Shown: in pieces, positions 49,091 to 62,807 of the stretch
How positions within the stretch are numbered: position 1 is the stretch's first letter
Layout: every line of letters begins with the position of its first letter
Source of the DNA: Larus michahellis
Taxonomy: Eukaryota; Chordata; Aves; Charadriiformes; Laridae
Length of the DNA stretch: 64,000 nt
Assembly: GCF_964199755.1 (NCBI RefSeq)
Contig: NC_133901.1
Coordinates: forward strand, 24,895,583-24,959,582
Direction: 5' to 3'
Program-made: the position numbers and the translations under genes
The notes under the pieces: model-generated
What the model was told of the DNA's origin: nothing
Seen by the model: only the letters and a program-made list of their open reading frames with translations
Databases searched by the model: none

Positions 49091-51714
49091 TTACTGTTCA
49101 AAATTCCTCAAACTGGTTTTAGGTGTTCTGTCAACAGTTAAAGTGTAAATCAGGTTTCTGTACTGTAAGGCTGTGCTCCCCGCTTCCCACCTGATGGCTG
49201 GAGAATGGGAAAGCATACAGAGTTTTATGACCAAGGCTATGTAGGATAGTGCAATAGCTGAGGAAAAAAAACACTTTCCCCTTAACCTTCTTTTTAAGGA
49301 ATCCAACTTAAATCAATTTAGAATGGAGGGAATTTCTTTCCTGCCAGTTTAGGGAAACAGCGGACGTGAATAGGGATGCTTTGTTTTACCTAGTATAACT
49401 GAGACTCTTAAGACACTGAAGGCAGAGACGTATACAGTGAAAGGCTCGAAGGTTGTATGCATTGATAGGTTCCCTTCTACTGGTGTAAAATAAGACTAAT
49501 GGACTGCTCAATTTAATGATATTACATGGCTGTAACAATTGCAGTTCAAATCATCTCTGAGTTTTGACCACAGGTTTTTAGTGGTGTACCAAACACAAAA
49601 TGAAACAGGAAAGGAACCAATTCTTGAACTCCTCACAGACGTTACAAAGCTGGGACTTCTCTTTTTCTATTCTTTAAAATGGTACTAAGCAGAAGTTTGG
49701 CTGCTGCTGAGGATATAATAACTAACTATTTACTGTTTAAAATGTTAAGATTATGGTCAATGTCAGCGGGTTATTTTAAGAAATTCCGTATTTCAAAAAG
49801 TGTTAAAGAAAGGCTTCACTTTTTAACTGGTTTTCCCTACTTCTGCATCCAAAATTAAATATTGGAAGTATTATAATGGGATAAAGAGTCAGTTCAGAAA
49901 ATCACCAGGTTGCTTTTTGCAGAGTAAATAAAACACCCCCTACAAATTTCTAATGAACAGACAGCAAAACACTCAAAGTCCATCAGCACTTTGTAGAATT
50001 TGAGCGAGATTTTACTATTCATAGCACAATTGTCTTCTCAGTACTTAGCTATATGGAAGACCAAAAAAAAAAAAACTGTAAAAATTGTAATCTGTAAAAC
50101 CCTGCATAAATAATAAATCCTTTACAATAATTTTTAAAAATTTTTAACAGATTAAAACTTTTTCATCAGGTATAACAGCAGAAGTTAAAAAACAATTTGA
50201 CCAAAATCATCAGACCAAAATGCTTATTCTATTCCTTCATGTAATTAGGTACACGTTTCCCTACTTTCTGCGACAGTATTTCTTGCTTTTTGAAATAGCC
50301 CTCCAGGACATTGAACCTACAAATTTTTGGTATTATTTTCATCATCTTTTAGGTAAACTCTAGACATTTTGTCAAAGTTATTATTTTACAGTCTATCATT
50401 ATTCCTCTCCCTCTGCACAGCTATGTGATCAAGCCACAAAGGAAGCATCTGAAAATGTTATGTGCTCCCACCTATTCTTCTACTGTTTGCTTTCAGGAAT
50501 GGCTCCTTTTTCTAGAAGTAGAAGTTCATGAAATAATTGTGCTGTCCTGTTCTGTCACAGACCATACACTCTAAGTCATAACATCTTCCTATGCCCCTGT
50601 TGCTAAGAACACAGTAACAGGTTTTATGGTTATGATGCTGGTATCAGAGGAGTAGAGCTGGTGCCGTGATTGGAAATACAGCTCGTTTTCTTTATCTGTA
50701 CGTCAAACCGGACTCTGTTTATGACAAGCAGATGCATACTGATAAAGTTCTAAAAATACTGTCACCAAAATTTCTTCAGCTTCTGGGCCTATAGGAAGGA
50801 GAAGATTGTATAAATCTGAATGCTGCATTTACTATGAGTAAGTAAATCACACTGTGCAAAGAAGGTCAGGATGACAAGTTCTGTCAAATAGCTTTTAGTA
50901 AGAAGCTCACAGACATGTTCAGCTGGAAGCAATGGTGCTAGCTTTACAGAAAAAAAACTCTGCGAAGATAACTTGAATGTACAGAAATCAAGAGGTTCCT
51001 GAGCTCTAGGTCTATATTTATGAAAAACAAAACGCCACAGCCTTGATTTTCAGAAGTGCTCTGCTGATTGTTTTGGCATCTAAATTAAAAGACTGTGTTC
51101 CTATGGACACTATACTCTGATTTCCATTTTACTTGAAGCTTGTAGTATAATTTAAGATGAAAGGTAGCCTTTGTCTCCCCTGTTTGGGACTTTTGCATTC
51201 TCTTAAAGTAAGCTCGTAAGATGTGATGATCTGCTGCAATACCTAATGCAAACTTGTAGTCAGCCTAAATCAGTATTTTCATTCTTCTGATTTATCCTCT
51301 CCACCTTCCCTTAGCATGCCCTTGAGAAGTGCTGGTTCTATGATTGGTTGATTCACAATAGACTTGAACATGCGATGATGCAATTGTTCTAGTGAATCAG
51401 GCACCTATTTCAATATCAGAAAATAGAAAATGGCTCTTGAGTTTCTCTGCTGCCAAGAATTGCATTATTTTGAATCACTGATTGCCAGAGTGTTCTTAAA
51501 ATTAGAGGCAAATGGTTTTTTTTTTCCCCTCACATTTGCACGTTTGCCTCAGCCTTATTGGTGGTTCTGTGTTACAGAGTGCTAAAGTAGTTTAACTCAA
51601 CTCAAACTATCACATCCAATACAAACTGAGGATACCAACACTGCTTTTTCCAGAGCAATGACCTAAAACAGGAAGAATACCAATATACAGATTAAGCTTC
51701 CAAATAAGACCTGT

Positions 51715-51790
51715 ATTGAGGGCCTCATCCACACCCACTGAAGGCACTGGAACATGTCAGTGACTTCAAGGGTTTTGCATGCCAGTATTA
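51715..51790 (+). mobile_element. Possible remnant of an old palindromic amniote repeat
   Basis: GAGGGCCTCATCCACACCCA followed by CTGAAGGCACTGG and GTGACTTCAAGGGTTTTGC tracks a common sauropsid repeat. That repeat reads GGGCCTGATCC-CACCCATTGAAG-CAATGG, then TTGACTTCAATGGG. Divergence is high and both ends are uncertain. Confidence 0.35.
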
Positions 51791-54700
51791 GCTTTCTGTA
51801 AGTGAGTTCAATTTAAGAATACTTTCTAATGGAAAATCATTAACGTGCCCTTTGGCATTCCTGGCAGTAACCTTAATCATACTGAATTCCTTTAGTCTTA
51901 CAGCTATTACAGGAATACCACTGTAATTTAACATTAATAACAGACCCTTACTAGGAAGTATTACCAATTTCTTGCTTAGGTGATGTTATAATTAGCAATA
52001 TCTTGCTGTGACAATTGCCGCTGTAAAAGAAGTGCCATTTATAGATGGTATTACATATGCAGCATGTTCTGCATGCATGTCCAAGCATTCTGATATGTGC
52101 TAAGTGACTGGAAAGGCAACAGTGAAAGATATACATGCAGAAGAACATTTTAAAACACCTTAGATGTAATGCAAAGTCACTTTTTGCACATACAGGGCTG
52201 TAAATGAAATAAGAGACTTGAAAGAAGGTTTTAAGTTATGCTTGATTAAATCTGTATTATAATCTTCTGGTACTCTTATATCATACTTAGGTCTCCTGGG
52301 TGCTGTTAAGTTTTGTCAGCCAACAAACTATAATTTCATGCTTGAGTGGACTAATACAAGTCCGGGCTTCTTTTTCTTTGTACATTCAGACTACAGTATG
52401 CTGTAATAATAAAGTAAGAAGGGGAGGAAAAAATAAAGCAAAATAAAGAATTGTCACATGGAATAACAATTAATACTTATCAGTAAAATCAGATACAAAG
52501 ATGTCTTGAGCTATAATTTGTTGAGATCAATAAACTGTGAGTCAATTTACTTCACTAGGCTTTAGATCAACTCTTCAAGTTCTGTATTTTGATTTGACAG
52601 GTACTGTAACACAGAAGTAAGCTGCAGAACTGGATGGTCTTTTTTAAATGCAGCAATTTTTCTAGTTGTGTCTTTTGTCCATGCTGGAACATTTGGCTTT
52701 TGGTCAACAGCTATTAATATAGCACCTCCGTATAAAATATGGGTATGAGAGGAATCCTCTGTACTTAGTTCTGTCTTGGTAGCATATGTGCTGAATTTCT
52801 CTTATGCTAAAATGTAAATCTTGACACTGTCTAGTTTTAACATGCTACAGCTTGTATGTGCCTTCATACAGCTGAAAATAACATTAAGAGAAAAAAACGA
52901 AAACATTTCCGCAAGCTGGATTGCCTGACTGAGGCCTTGCTTGTATGAAGTGCTACATTCTCTTGATGGGACTTGTAAGCATCCACTGATGTGGTGAATA
53001 GCTTCAGAAACAGCTCTTGGTAAATCTGGGAGGAATGGCTTGGGTATTTCAGCTCTCGGGTGTAGTGCAAAGGTTCCTCAGGTCGGGTGGGGACTGACCA
53101 CTCATCCACAGGCAGGGATGAAGCATGTAGCGGTGCTTTGCTGGGAAAAGGGGCTTCTTTAATGCCAGCTGCTAAAACATACTGACAGAAATTAGTTGTA
53201 GCCAGTCAAAATTTTTCAGGTGTGTTATCTCTGTGTCTAAAGTGTGCGTTTGCTGAAATAAAAAAAGTCACTTTCAGCAGCATTGTAGACAGAAGTTTTG
53301 CCTGTTTCCTACCTCTTCCCCTTTACCCCCCCTGCTCTGGCACATTAACAGTCTCTTCTGAGAGCTCTGCAAAAGCCAGATTTCTCAGGGCTCCAGAGGT
53401 GCCAGTTCCACCTCTCTACCTTTTTTCAATTTTCTGACCTACTTGGTGGGCTGCCAGACTCCTATGCAGCTGATGAGCCTCAGAAACATTTCAGAAATAC
53501 TTAAAAAAAAAAATAATCGACTTTAAAAATGAGCTTTGGAGTTGTTTTGTACTGGAAAGATTTGAGTTACATTTCTTCTGTGAAAAACTTTATTTTTAAA
53601 TTTCAGAACTCCTTGTGTGATGAGGATTGTAGTTTCTATAGTTTCTAGCTATTGCAGATTTTAATGCATTTTAATATAGTTTTACATGAAAGAAAATGAC
53701 ATAGTTGCAGAAAACCCCATGTGTTTATATTTGGGCCGTTGTGGTCTGTGAAACAATTTTTATATTTAGTTGTGGTCCTCATTACCAGAAATTGAGAAAA
53801 CCCCTTGAACGGCACAAACAAAAGGTATACTACATCAAATGAGCTAGGATGTTAAATGGAAAAGCTGGTGATTATACACCAAGTTGTCTAGAATATGCTG
53901 TAGGCCAGGTTCTGCCTTAGAAACCATGCAAAACTGACAAAAATCAATGGCTGTTTGATGCAAAGAACAGAAAAAGAGAACCTGGCCCAGCACGTCTCCG
54001 ATGGATGACAACAAGGATTCAATAACAGCTTACACAATGTTTTGGGGTTTTTTGACTTTACTGTGAATCTCTTTTCACATCAAAGCACTTCCTCTTTTCT
54101 CAGATTGCAATAATAATGACATGCTCTCCTTCTACACTTGTCCCATGCCTGCACTGCTTACCCATTATTTTGAACATTGATTATTTTTTAAATCCCACAA
54201 AGTTTCCCCCATGTGTGTCTCTATTCCTTCCCTTAAAGGCAAAGGCACTGCATACTACTATGAAGGCTTTAAAGAAATCAAGGCATTAGATATAATGGTT
54301 TTGCTACCAGCAAAGTAAAAGCCTTTGGCAAAAATAAAATCTTCTTCCAGAATTACTTAGTTTTCCTATTATTTTATATAAGAGAAAAAATTAAGACTAT
54401 GAAAAAGAATCTGATCTTTCTATTTTCTACCCTTGTCAGTTCCTTTTCTCCCTAACTACATTATTTTTTTGCCTCTTTTTTCAGTTTTAAACATGTAAAT
54501 AAACCTTTCGGCAATTTATCGAATCTTACTGTCAGGATGAAAAATCTAAACAGTAAAAATTTCAAACTTTATCTCCTTTTGATTGTATTTTGTGGAAACA
54601 AAATTCCTGCAGCTCCCTTGTCCCTTCAGGATAATGGCAGGGAAAGGATGGGTTCAAAGACTTATATTTTGCAATAAAAATAACAAGAAATGATCACAAA

Positions 54701-57599
54701 TAATCAGACTGGGTTAGGTACATATGTCTCTATGCGATGGAAGGGTAAAAAGGAGCATATGTGAAATACTATAAAAGAACCAGAGATTTTTTCATTTAAC
54801 ACTTTGTATTTAACTTTGCATTTATACTTAGCATTCAACTCACGTTTAGTAATGTTTTGTTGTAAAAATACCTGGACAAGAAAGAGATTTTCAAAGAATT
54901 GACGTGAGAGAAACTTTACAAATGAGAATGATTTTACTTGCATATTCAGCATGGAATTGTTTAAGAATTATTTATCCAGGTTTCTTTCTGTGAGTGGAGG
55001 ACAAACTGAGGTCACTTATTATTCTGGTTAATCATTAGCCATGTTTATTTATTAGGTTAATTTGCAGAGTTTCAACAATCTTGTGTCCTTGGAAAGGGTC
55101 AGGAAATAGCACGAAATCAGATATACTGATTATTTGTGCTGTAAAAACAACGAGTTTTTCTAGATCACATGCTTGAAAATTCAACATGTTGTTGGAATGA
55201 GTTTTGAACCAAGTTCATGAAATTGTTGCTAGTGATAAAATACCTTCTGGGGACCCTGTCCTGCTAAAGTTTGCAGTGCTTGAGAAAACCTTATGGTACA
55301 GTTACCTGCTCTTGCATCATGTTCATGTTATGATATCCACTATAATCCATTCACTAGGATTTGTGCTTTCCCCTCAGCTTTTACTATGATCTACTTGTAA
55401 CACCTGCAAAACTGATTCTTGTGCTCTATTTGCATATCTATGCTACGAGGTCTACATTTCTTGCTAGTCAATTACACATTACTGTTTCTGTGTGCTGCCT
55501 GAATTTGCTTACGTTACATTATCTGATGCTGCTTTGATTCATAATTAGACTGAAGTCTTGCTGCGATAAAATTGTCTTTTCTGTTTTTGAAAACTGTCTA
55601 GCAAAATGAGGTTCAGGTCCAAAACTAGGATACCATGTGCTATTTTGCTGTCGTCATTGACGTGATAAAGAATATCAAATCAGAATATTAGTGATTAAGA
55701 AACGTTTCATTCTTCAGCAGGTAAAAGAAAATGGTGTGCACATGCATGTTTACAGCCTCTTGTCTTTTCCTTCCAAAGATTTCTGTCTCTGATATGAGAG
55801 TGGCAAGTCATCCCATAAGGAAAATTCAGCTGAAGACCACAAAATGCTGAATTTTTCTTTGATTGTCAGTTCACCCTGGAATGCACTTCTGCTTTTAGTA
55901 GCATTTCCATTTTCTCACAGGCACAGAACAGTACTTATCTTACTTCATAGGCAGCCATTATGGCTGTTTTATCCACGTCCAAAGCATAGGAGAAATAAAA
56001 TGATAGGTGCCCTGATAAGTTAAGGAGGATAAACTTTTGAAGTCTACAAATAATGCAGTTCCTTTTGGCTGATTGATTTCAGGTAAGTGCAAAGGACAAA
56101 AACAACTTAAAACAACTTTTTTTTTTTTTTAAGCTGAAAGGAATGTATCTGAATGAGGGATAACTGCAGTTCAAGTAGAAACACTTTTACAAGTCGCTTT
56201 ATGGAGAATTGGCTCACTCTGTCCCAGACTCCTGCTTCTATTCAGTGTAACTGAATGTTAGTTCCTCAGATTGAAAAGAAATCTGTAAAGAAGTAGAAAG
56301 CTCTCCTCTGTTTGTGGCAGTGTGCGTGTGAGCTGCTCAAAAGTAAAGCTCTGTGCAAGTTAGACAGCTACGTTGCTATTCAGTAGCTTGGAGCAATATC
56401 AAGGATGCACTAGGCCTGTCATTGCAATAGTTACAATACCCAAACTAGCCAGCTAACAACAACCATCATCTTTCTCTTGCTCCCTCTCATCCCTCATGTG
56501 CCAGAGGTAGGCAGCATTAGTGCTCTGGTTGTTGTTTAGTTTTGGAGGATCACATCACACGCAATCTCATCCTCACCCCATTGTCAGAAGAAAAAAATTA
56601 TTAGACTTGGCTGCAGGTGGGCCCAAGGCCTGTCTCTGGCAATTTAACACTGAAGTATTCAAAGAAACTTACCGTGCATTTGAAGTCTTTGTCCCTCTTC
56701 CTTCCCTTCTTGCATTCTCCTATTGTAATCTTGCATACATTTTCCTGTTACGCAGTAACTACTTTTTTCTCAATGCAAGTTTCAGTGTGTGCTATTAGAA
56801 GTACATATCCTGCAACATAACGTAGGCTTCTCCTTATGAAGACAGTGAACATTTACGGTAGGAAACACCTTAGCACATACATTATGCTCTCTTTTTTTCA
56901 TCTTCAGTTTCAGTTATTTTTGCACTTTTGTGTTTTAGTGCAGAAATCCCAAATCCTTCCTTCTCCTCTCTGTATGCAGCACAAGAAGCTGGGAGAACAG
57001 TGTAGTCACCTTCCTGCCTGATGCTGCAGAACAGCCATTGAGAGCAAATATGCCCCCACATGAGGAAGTGAGAATTACACGAACACAGAAAGAGAAAGAA
57101 GCCTTAGTGAACAAAAAGCTTTGTATAAGATCGTGTTAAACCAGAAATGATCACAGGAGTTTAGTCTAAAGTAGCTGTAAAAACAGGTGAAGGCTTTTTG
57201 CTAGTCATTTTTGTTATATGAATTTTACCTTCGTTTTTAGCAATAGATTGTAACTGGGAACATAGGCCTGTGTAGAGAGGGAATTCTGTCTCTAGTCAAG
57301 TACGCAATGTCTTGGGACCAAGCAGGCAAAAGCCAGTGATACTTGTTGGGGCAAGCAAGTAAAGAGGTTTGGGACTCAGAAGACTTAAAAGCAAACTACT
57401 ACCAGCTGGGAGCAAAGTTTTTTGTGGGATGCTCTGGAATAGGATGACTTTGTGCACCATTTGTTTGAGCTCTGCCCTTATATACACAGGTACTTGCCCT
57501 TACAGGATAAAATTTCCACCTACTTATTCTTATGTTAGCTAAACTTGACTACATCTGCCTTGAAAAAACAGAAATGACAAAATAAAAGCCATGTACATA

Positions 57600-57900
57600 A
57601 TCCGGGATTATAGATCTTGGTACTTTTCCCTGATAAATTCTTGAAATATCTTTGTTTATTCCCTCACTTTTCTACTTGCCTGAAGTAGGTTATTACAGCT
57701 TCAAATGGTAATGCATTGTAAGCTGTAAAAGCAAAGAAGTCAAAATAAATTCACTGAAATTTATCAATTTTTAGATATCAAGTATTTTATTTTTCATTTT
57801 CCTTGCTTAAATTATTGAGATGAAAATCCAAGATGACACCTCTAAGTACTTAAATGATCTGTTATTCATTTTTATTATTCCAATATTAATATTTTTTAGC
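57600..57900. promoter_or_regulatory. Candidate conserved non-coding element
   Basis: An AT-rich but complex segment with an exact TAAGCTGTAAAAGC-type stretch, TTACAGCTTCAAATGGTAATG, AAATTATTGAGATGAAAATCC and several TAAT/ATTA cores. It has no repeat character and no open frame. Weak, pattern-based call. Confidence 0.2.
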
Positions 57901-58094
57901 CTAGATTTTAGAGAATGCTGTGTTTTTCTTAGGTATCAATGCCTGATTCAAAGATATTTGCTTAAAGAAAACAACCCTTATTGAACCCAGCTGGCTCTGG
58001 ATCAGGCTCCTACTGTTTCTTTCAGAATAAAAATAGAATCTGATTCTCAAATAGAATTTCAGGGTGGTGTTTTTTTTTTTTGCATAGTTCTACC

Positions 58095-58134
58095 CTAGTG
58101 TGGCATGTTGCTATCTAGTGTGGCATGTTGCCAT
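58095..58134 (+). repeat. 20-bp tandem duplication, two copies
   Basis: CTAGTGTGGCATGTTGCTAT (58095-58114) is followed directly by CTAGTGTGGCATGTTGCCAT (58115-58134), one mismatch in 20. It is probably a recent slippage or end-joining duplication. The copy number could vary between individuals or species. Confidence 0.9.
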
Positions 58135-61100
58135 TGCCTAAGACCACTGAACTAAGTGGAAATCATTCATAAGGACAGCAAGGAACAGCATAACTTTTTG
58201 ATTTCCTTAGTGATATTACCTGCCTCTTGATTTTCCCTTGTGAAATAAATAGGCATAAGAGATGCTATTGCCAGAAAGGTGGGCAGATCTGTGTCGATGC
58301 CTAAGTGAAAATGTCAAACTATAGAAACGTCACAGTCTTGTCTGCTTTCAAAGTATACAACCGGATAGATTATTATTTTGCTGTATCTTCTCTTCGAAAA
58401 CTTTGTCATAATCCTCTATGCAATCTTGTATTGGGCACAAATACTGTGCTACATGGCAATTTCTTCTTCTAAATTTAGCACCGCAGCTCTGTAACATTAG
58501 GCAGGGAAAGGCAAAAGAAAGTTTGGGTGGATAATTTCTCTCTTGCTGAAAAGAATGTCTTTCAGAAATAGTCATACCAAAGAAATGCTGAGAGCTGTGA
58601 GTCATAGCATTAGCGTGTTAAACTATTATTCTGTGCAGGTATATGGGCATACATTTTCAGGATTAGTAAAATGTAGAAGTATTATTTGTAATAAAAATAT
58701 ATTTTAGGATAATGGCAGGGCTATAATGTCTGAAAATCTGAATTCTAAAGAAAGACTATGATGACTTGAAGAGAGTGACACTTATTAATAAATTTGTTCT
58801 TTTTAAGGATTTTTTTTTAAATCACTTAGAATATTTTCTTGAAATCCAAAAGACGTGGAAACCAGACTTTCCAGAATAAAGCATCAGACACCCACGCTCA
58901 AGATCACCACCACAGAGATAGTCTCTGAGAAGCGGTGCTTCTGGTGCCTTCTAGAGTTCTGTCATTTCGCATGTACTCTTGTCAGGCTTTTTCATATTGA
59001 TTTCTCTTTCCCTTCTGCCTCTGTCCCTTGTTTTCTAGCTCTACCCTTGTTGTCTCTGTCATGTCTTTTTTTAACTCATGCCTCTGTCCCGTTCTTGCCC
59101 TCCACATTTTCTTGATTTCTTTTTTCTCTTTTTTTTTTTTTTCCTTTGCAGCAATGTTTTTCCCCCCTGTTTATCTGTTCCTTCTGACTTATCGTTTCTA
59201 AGATATACCACAACCACAGGCTATTCCTTCTGTAAAAGAAGGGGGACTGGGTGGTAGTTAAAGCCAGTTATGCTGCTACTCAGCATTAGCATTTAAACAT
59301 ATTTTCCCCCTCTATACAGCATTCACCTACCCTTTCTAAGTATTCTTGAAGAATTATTCTAGGGAAACACTTTAATGCTAAGTGTTTTTTGGCTCTTAGA
59401 ACTGCTCTGGTAGATGAATCAGGGCAATACATTCATTGTTAACCAAAAAGATGTTTTTTTCCATCAAAAGTCTCTTTGAAGGGTAACTTCACTTGAATTC
59501 TCTAAGAACGCTGTATTCCCAAAGAGTTACATTTTATCAGCTGAAATACTTCATCCTAGTTTGCTGTAGCTGGTATCAGAAAAACAGACATGTAGCCTGA
59601 ATGTTACTCTCTACTCTGCAGGGTAATGGACCAATAGATGTGCTATTGGATACTGGTAGAGCTTTGCCTGTTTGGCTCCTGAGCCAGTATGCACAGAAAT
59701 TAGCAGATGGGCTTCTCTTATATTCATTCTATATCTCTGTTAAAGACTTAGGACATGACTGTTACTGTGGCATCTTACTGATAGCTATGCAAAGCCTTTG
59801 CAGAGTCAGCTTAAAATGGCAATAAATTAGAATGGTAGCTTTCACCATCTTTGCAAAGGCATTAGTGACAGTACGGGTGTCAAAGACTCTGCTCTACCTT
59901 GGCTTTGGGAGGAGGTAGACGCGAGAGAGTGTTGCCTCAGTAAGAATGCAAATAGAAGCACAAAGGCTCGGGAACTGGGGAGTAGGAAGTATGAGCTCCA
60001 GGGAAGTCCTGGGAGCTGTGTCTTCATAATAGGTGCATCTTCCTCTGTTTGTAGGAGGTGTGGGTAAACCAGTCTTGTCTTATTTTTACTTTCTCTTGGG
60101 TAGCTACTGCTTTGTGAATACATGGACAGGCAGCAGCCATTGGGCTGCTTCAGTCTCCAACCTTTTGGTTTCCCAGACACAGAATTTACACCATATCTGA
60201 TTAATAATTGGATTAGTTTCATCCTGGAATTTAAAAAGGTTAATTTATTTAAACCTATTGACAATATATTACTGTAGGGCAGAGCTTCTCACTCCTTACA
60301 GCCTCAATCAGGAACATACTACCACTGTACTGTCCTGCTTTTCTAGACCTTCTGTTTCTTTGAACTTTCAAAATTTCTTCCACTTACAAAAATGTAATTT
60401 ATTTTAATGTCTTTAGTTTTTGTTTTTAGAAGTATAATAATTTTTGGATTTGTAAATATTTTGAAGGTGCCGGTTGTAATGAAACTATCATCTATAGCAG
60501 AAAAGGATACTTGTGATCAAAGCCATACCATATTCTGAACAGCCATGCACTCTCAGCTTTGGTTGTATTTTTATCCAAATTAGATGCAGTCTGCAAAAAT
60601 AAACAAATGAATAAAGTGAAAACCATTTTATAACATAAATAAATCATGAAGTTCCAATATTAAAAATACATGTCAAACCAAATTACAACTGCTTTTTTTT
60701 GTTTTAATTTAAAAAACCTCCTTGCAGAAATGTCATCTCTGTGAATAAGTTCAGGCGCAAATTGGCTCGTATAGCACATTTCTCATTGCTTATATACTCA
60801 TTGGAAGAGTGCAGCATTTACTTTTATTAATGATTCCAATTTTATTAAGCAGCTGAGAAGCACTATATTCTGAGATCAATAAAATGATATTTCCATTTAA
60901 TTGCCATTGTGGGACTACTTCAGTTTACTTCCTGCATGATCGGATGCTATTTGCGTATGGCTAACAAAATGTCATTCCCAAAGGGATCATGATATTCTAA
61001 TAATTATGGCACTACTTTTCTTTCTGTGCTTCTTTCCAAGGGGAGAGGAACACAGCTTTGGAGCTGTGTCTGAACTTCCCTGTGTATGGCTGTTACTTTT

Positions 61101-61259
61101 CATTCCCTGTGAATCTGGAAAGCCCAACAATGTTCTCTTAGATGGATGACACTTGTTAGTATGGGATATATGCAAGAAAACCAACTTCTTTCACTGTGAA
61201 GACACGCTAACACAGGAAAAAAATGAAAAGTAGGTAAATCAAATAAAAATGTCATATTT
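58135..61259. other. Non-coding stretch
   Basis: No gene recognised. The pyrimidine-rich zone at 58970-59151 ends in one of the strongest-looking acceptors of the window (T14 then CCTTTGCAG at 59151), but no convincing exon follows. The 140-codon - strand ORF at 59842-60264 has no splice or family support. The conserved-element-like block at 60750-61010 is listed separately. Confidence 0.4.
60750..61010. promoter_or_regulatory. Candidate conserved non-coding element
   Basis: This complex, repeat-free segment contains homeodomain-type and related motifs: TATTAATGATTCC, CCATTTAATTGCCATTGTGG, TAATAATTATGG. It also has sequence of normal complexity with CpGs (GTTCAGGCGCAAATTGGCTC, ATTTGCGTATGGC). 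No frame is open. Such composition is typical of conserved enhancers in gene deserts, but conservation is not visible here. Confidence 0.3.
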
Positions 61260-61341
61260 GAAAAAAAGAGAAAGAAAAAGACAACAAAGGGGAAGAAGAA
61301 GAATGAGAGAGATGAGATGAGAGAGAAAATTAAAAGAAATA
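61260..61341 (+). repeat. Polypurine tract
   Basis: About 80 bases are A and G with only a few interruptions, including GAAGAAGAAGAATGAGAGAG and AGATGAGATGAGAGAG. It is a candidate for triplex (H-DNA) formation, though the mirror symmetry is imperfect. Confidence 0.75.
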
Positions 61342-62753
61342 ACCTGACATAAATTGAATAACTGTGACAGGTACTAAGTTAAAACAAAGAGGGCTGCAGA
61401 GAATGCAGCAGAGGTCTGTATTAGTAAAAGACTGAGATGTCAAATACAAAAAAATCAGACAAATGAAAATAGAATGACACAGGGGGGAAAAGGAATAATC
61501 AGTGTAGCAAAACTATCTTCCAGGGTAAAATTTACTACTATAAGGAATGCTGACTTGGACATGATAGGGCATGAAAGGTGTTATATTTATTTACAACTTC
61601 TGTGTTGTATTGCCAAGTTCTTGTCAAGAGAGGTAGGTGTTAATTCACAGGGCACAGTTGGGACATTGGATGTGTTATTGTTATTCATAAACATGATTAT
61701 TTTCACTTTTAATAAAAGAAGGAGAAAATTAGATGCCTAGTGACTTCTGAAGAAATCAAGTTTTCACAAAACATGCATTCAGCAGTCTCTGATCTTTGAT
61801 AATTCATGAGTGCTGTAAAGTAAAAATTAGAAATAGAAAATTTCTGAAATTATGTATCTTTAAAATCCAGTCAAGAATAGATTAAGTTTCTGTGTCCTGG
61901 CCTTGGTCAGAATTTGGGCTGAGACATTGCAGGAATTCCCACCAAGATGCTTAGGGAGAGTCATATTAGTTGATTAGTCCCTTCAGATTCAGAATAAATC
62001 AGGATCTTGGCATGTGGTGCAATGGAGCTTTATGCTAACCCTTTTAGTTGTGACTGAGTTGTAAAACTAAGGATATGGTCAGACATGAATAATATTGCTT
62101 TTCCTTTTTTTTTTCTCCAAAGAACACCTGAAATCCATTCACTTTCAATGAAATCTGAGACCCTAAATGCCTTCAGATATGTGTAAATGTTAAGAATACT
62201 CAGTATGTAAGACAGATTAAAATTCTGCCTAATGATATCTTTAATGTATTTTCAAGTGAACAGGGTCTCTTATTCATGTCTTGCCCCAACAGATTTTCTA
62301 CATTTATATCACTGTTGTGTGATTTCAATTTAAGTTCCAGTTGTGCAGTCTGAAAGAGTGCACGGGATGGTATTTCCTAGAAACAGGAACACAGTTATTA
62401 TTAGGTGCTCTTTTGCTTTTGGCTGTGGCAACTTGTCAAGTGCAGCGTTGCTTCTCCCCAGCCCTACTGCTGTTCCACTTACCCTGCAGAAGCACACGGC
62501 GCGTCTCTGTGTTGACTCTATAGATTTCTACTCTTGTTGCAGGCAGTGCTGCATTTGAAACAATGCCACACAGGCATGACAAAAAAGGGAGGGCGACAGA
62601 TGAACAGCTGCAGCTTGTTAAATAGCCTCCTTTAGTTTAAAGTTTTCAAGTTCACAATGTACTTATGCTTCCATGTGAAAAATAGCTGAAAAATATTTTC
62701 ATAAATCTAACCTACTAGAATTGAACATTACATATTTTCCTTTTGTATTCCAG
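61342..62753. other. Non-coding stretch
   Basis: No gene recognised. A strong acceptor-like tract ends at about 62124 (TTTTTTTTTCTCCAAAG) but opens only a 20-codon frame without a good donor. The + strand ORF at 61474-61740 (88 codons) has no splice or family support. Confidence 0.4.
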
Positions 62754-62807
62754 GGAATTAAACATTGTTCTGAGATGTCTCACTTCCAGAAATGCAGCAT
62801 TTGGAAG
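62754..62807 (+). CDS. Weak candidate small exon
   Basis: The tract ATATTTTCCTTTTGTATTCCAG ends at 62753 and is followed by 54 nt ending TGGAAG, then GTGATAAAT, a weak-to-moderate donor. The frame is open and phase 0-0: G-I-K-H-C-S-E-M-S-H-F-Q-K-C-S-I-W-K. Eighteen codons are too few to judge by coding statistics. No family recognised. Confidence 0.15.

Larger units (their letters stand above)
48346..58094. other. Long AT-rich non-coding stretch
   Basis: No gene recognised. It includes conserved-element-like sequence at 48660-49090 and 57600-57900, an A13 run (50063-50075), a possible old palindromic-repeat remnant at 51715-51790 and a T14 run (56117-56130). An acceptor-like tract at about 50497 (TTTGCTTTCAG) opens only 25 codons. 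ORFs of 60-90 codons are scattered without coding character. Confidence 0.4.

Noticed and set aside
59129..59260. Very strong splice acceptor (T14 then CCTTTGCAG) with an open frame behind it.
   Set aside because: One frame is open for about 34 codons, but no acceptable donor follows and the peptide is low complexity. The tract is simply a long pyrimidine run.
59842..60264. 140-codon - strand ORF.
   Set aside because: No acceptor, donor, promoter or domain, and composition typical of antisense reading of AT-rich DNA.
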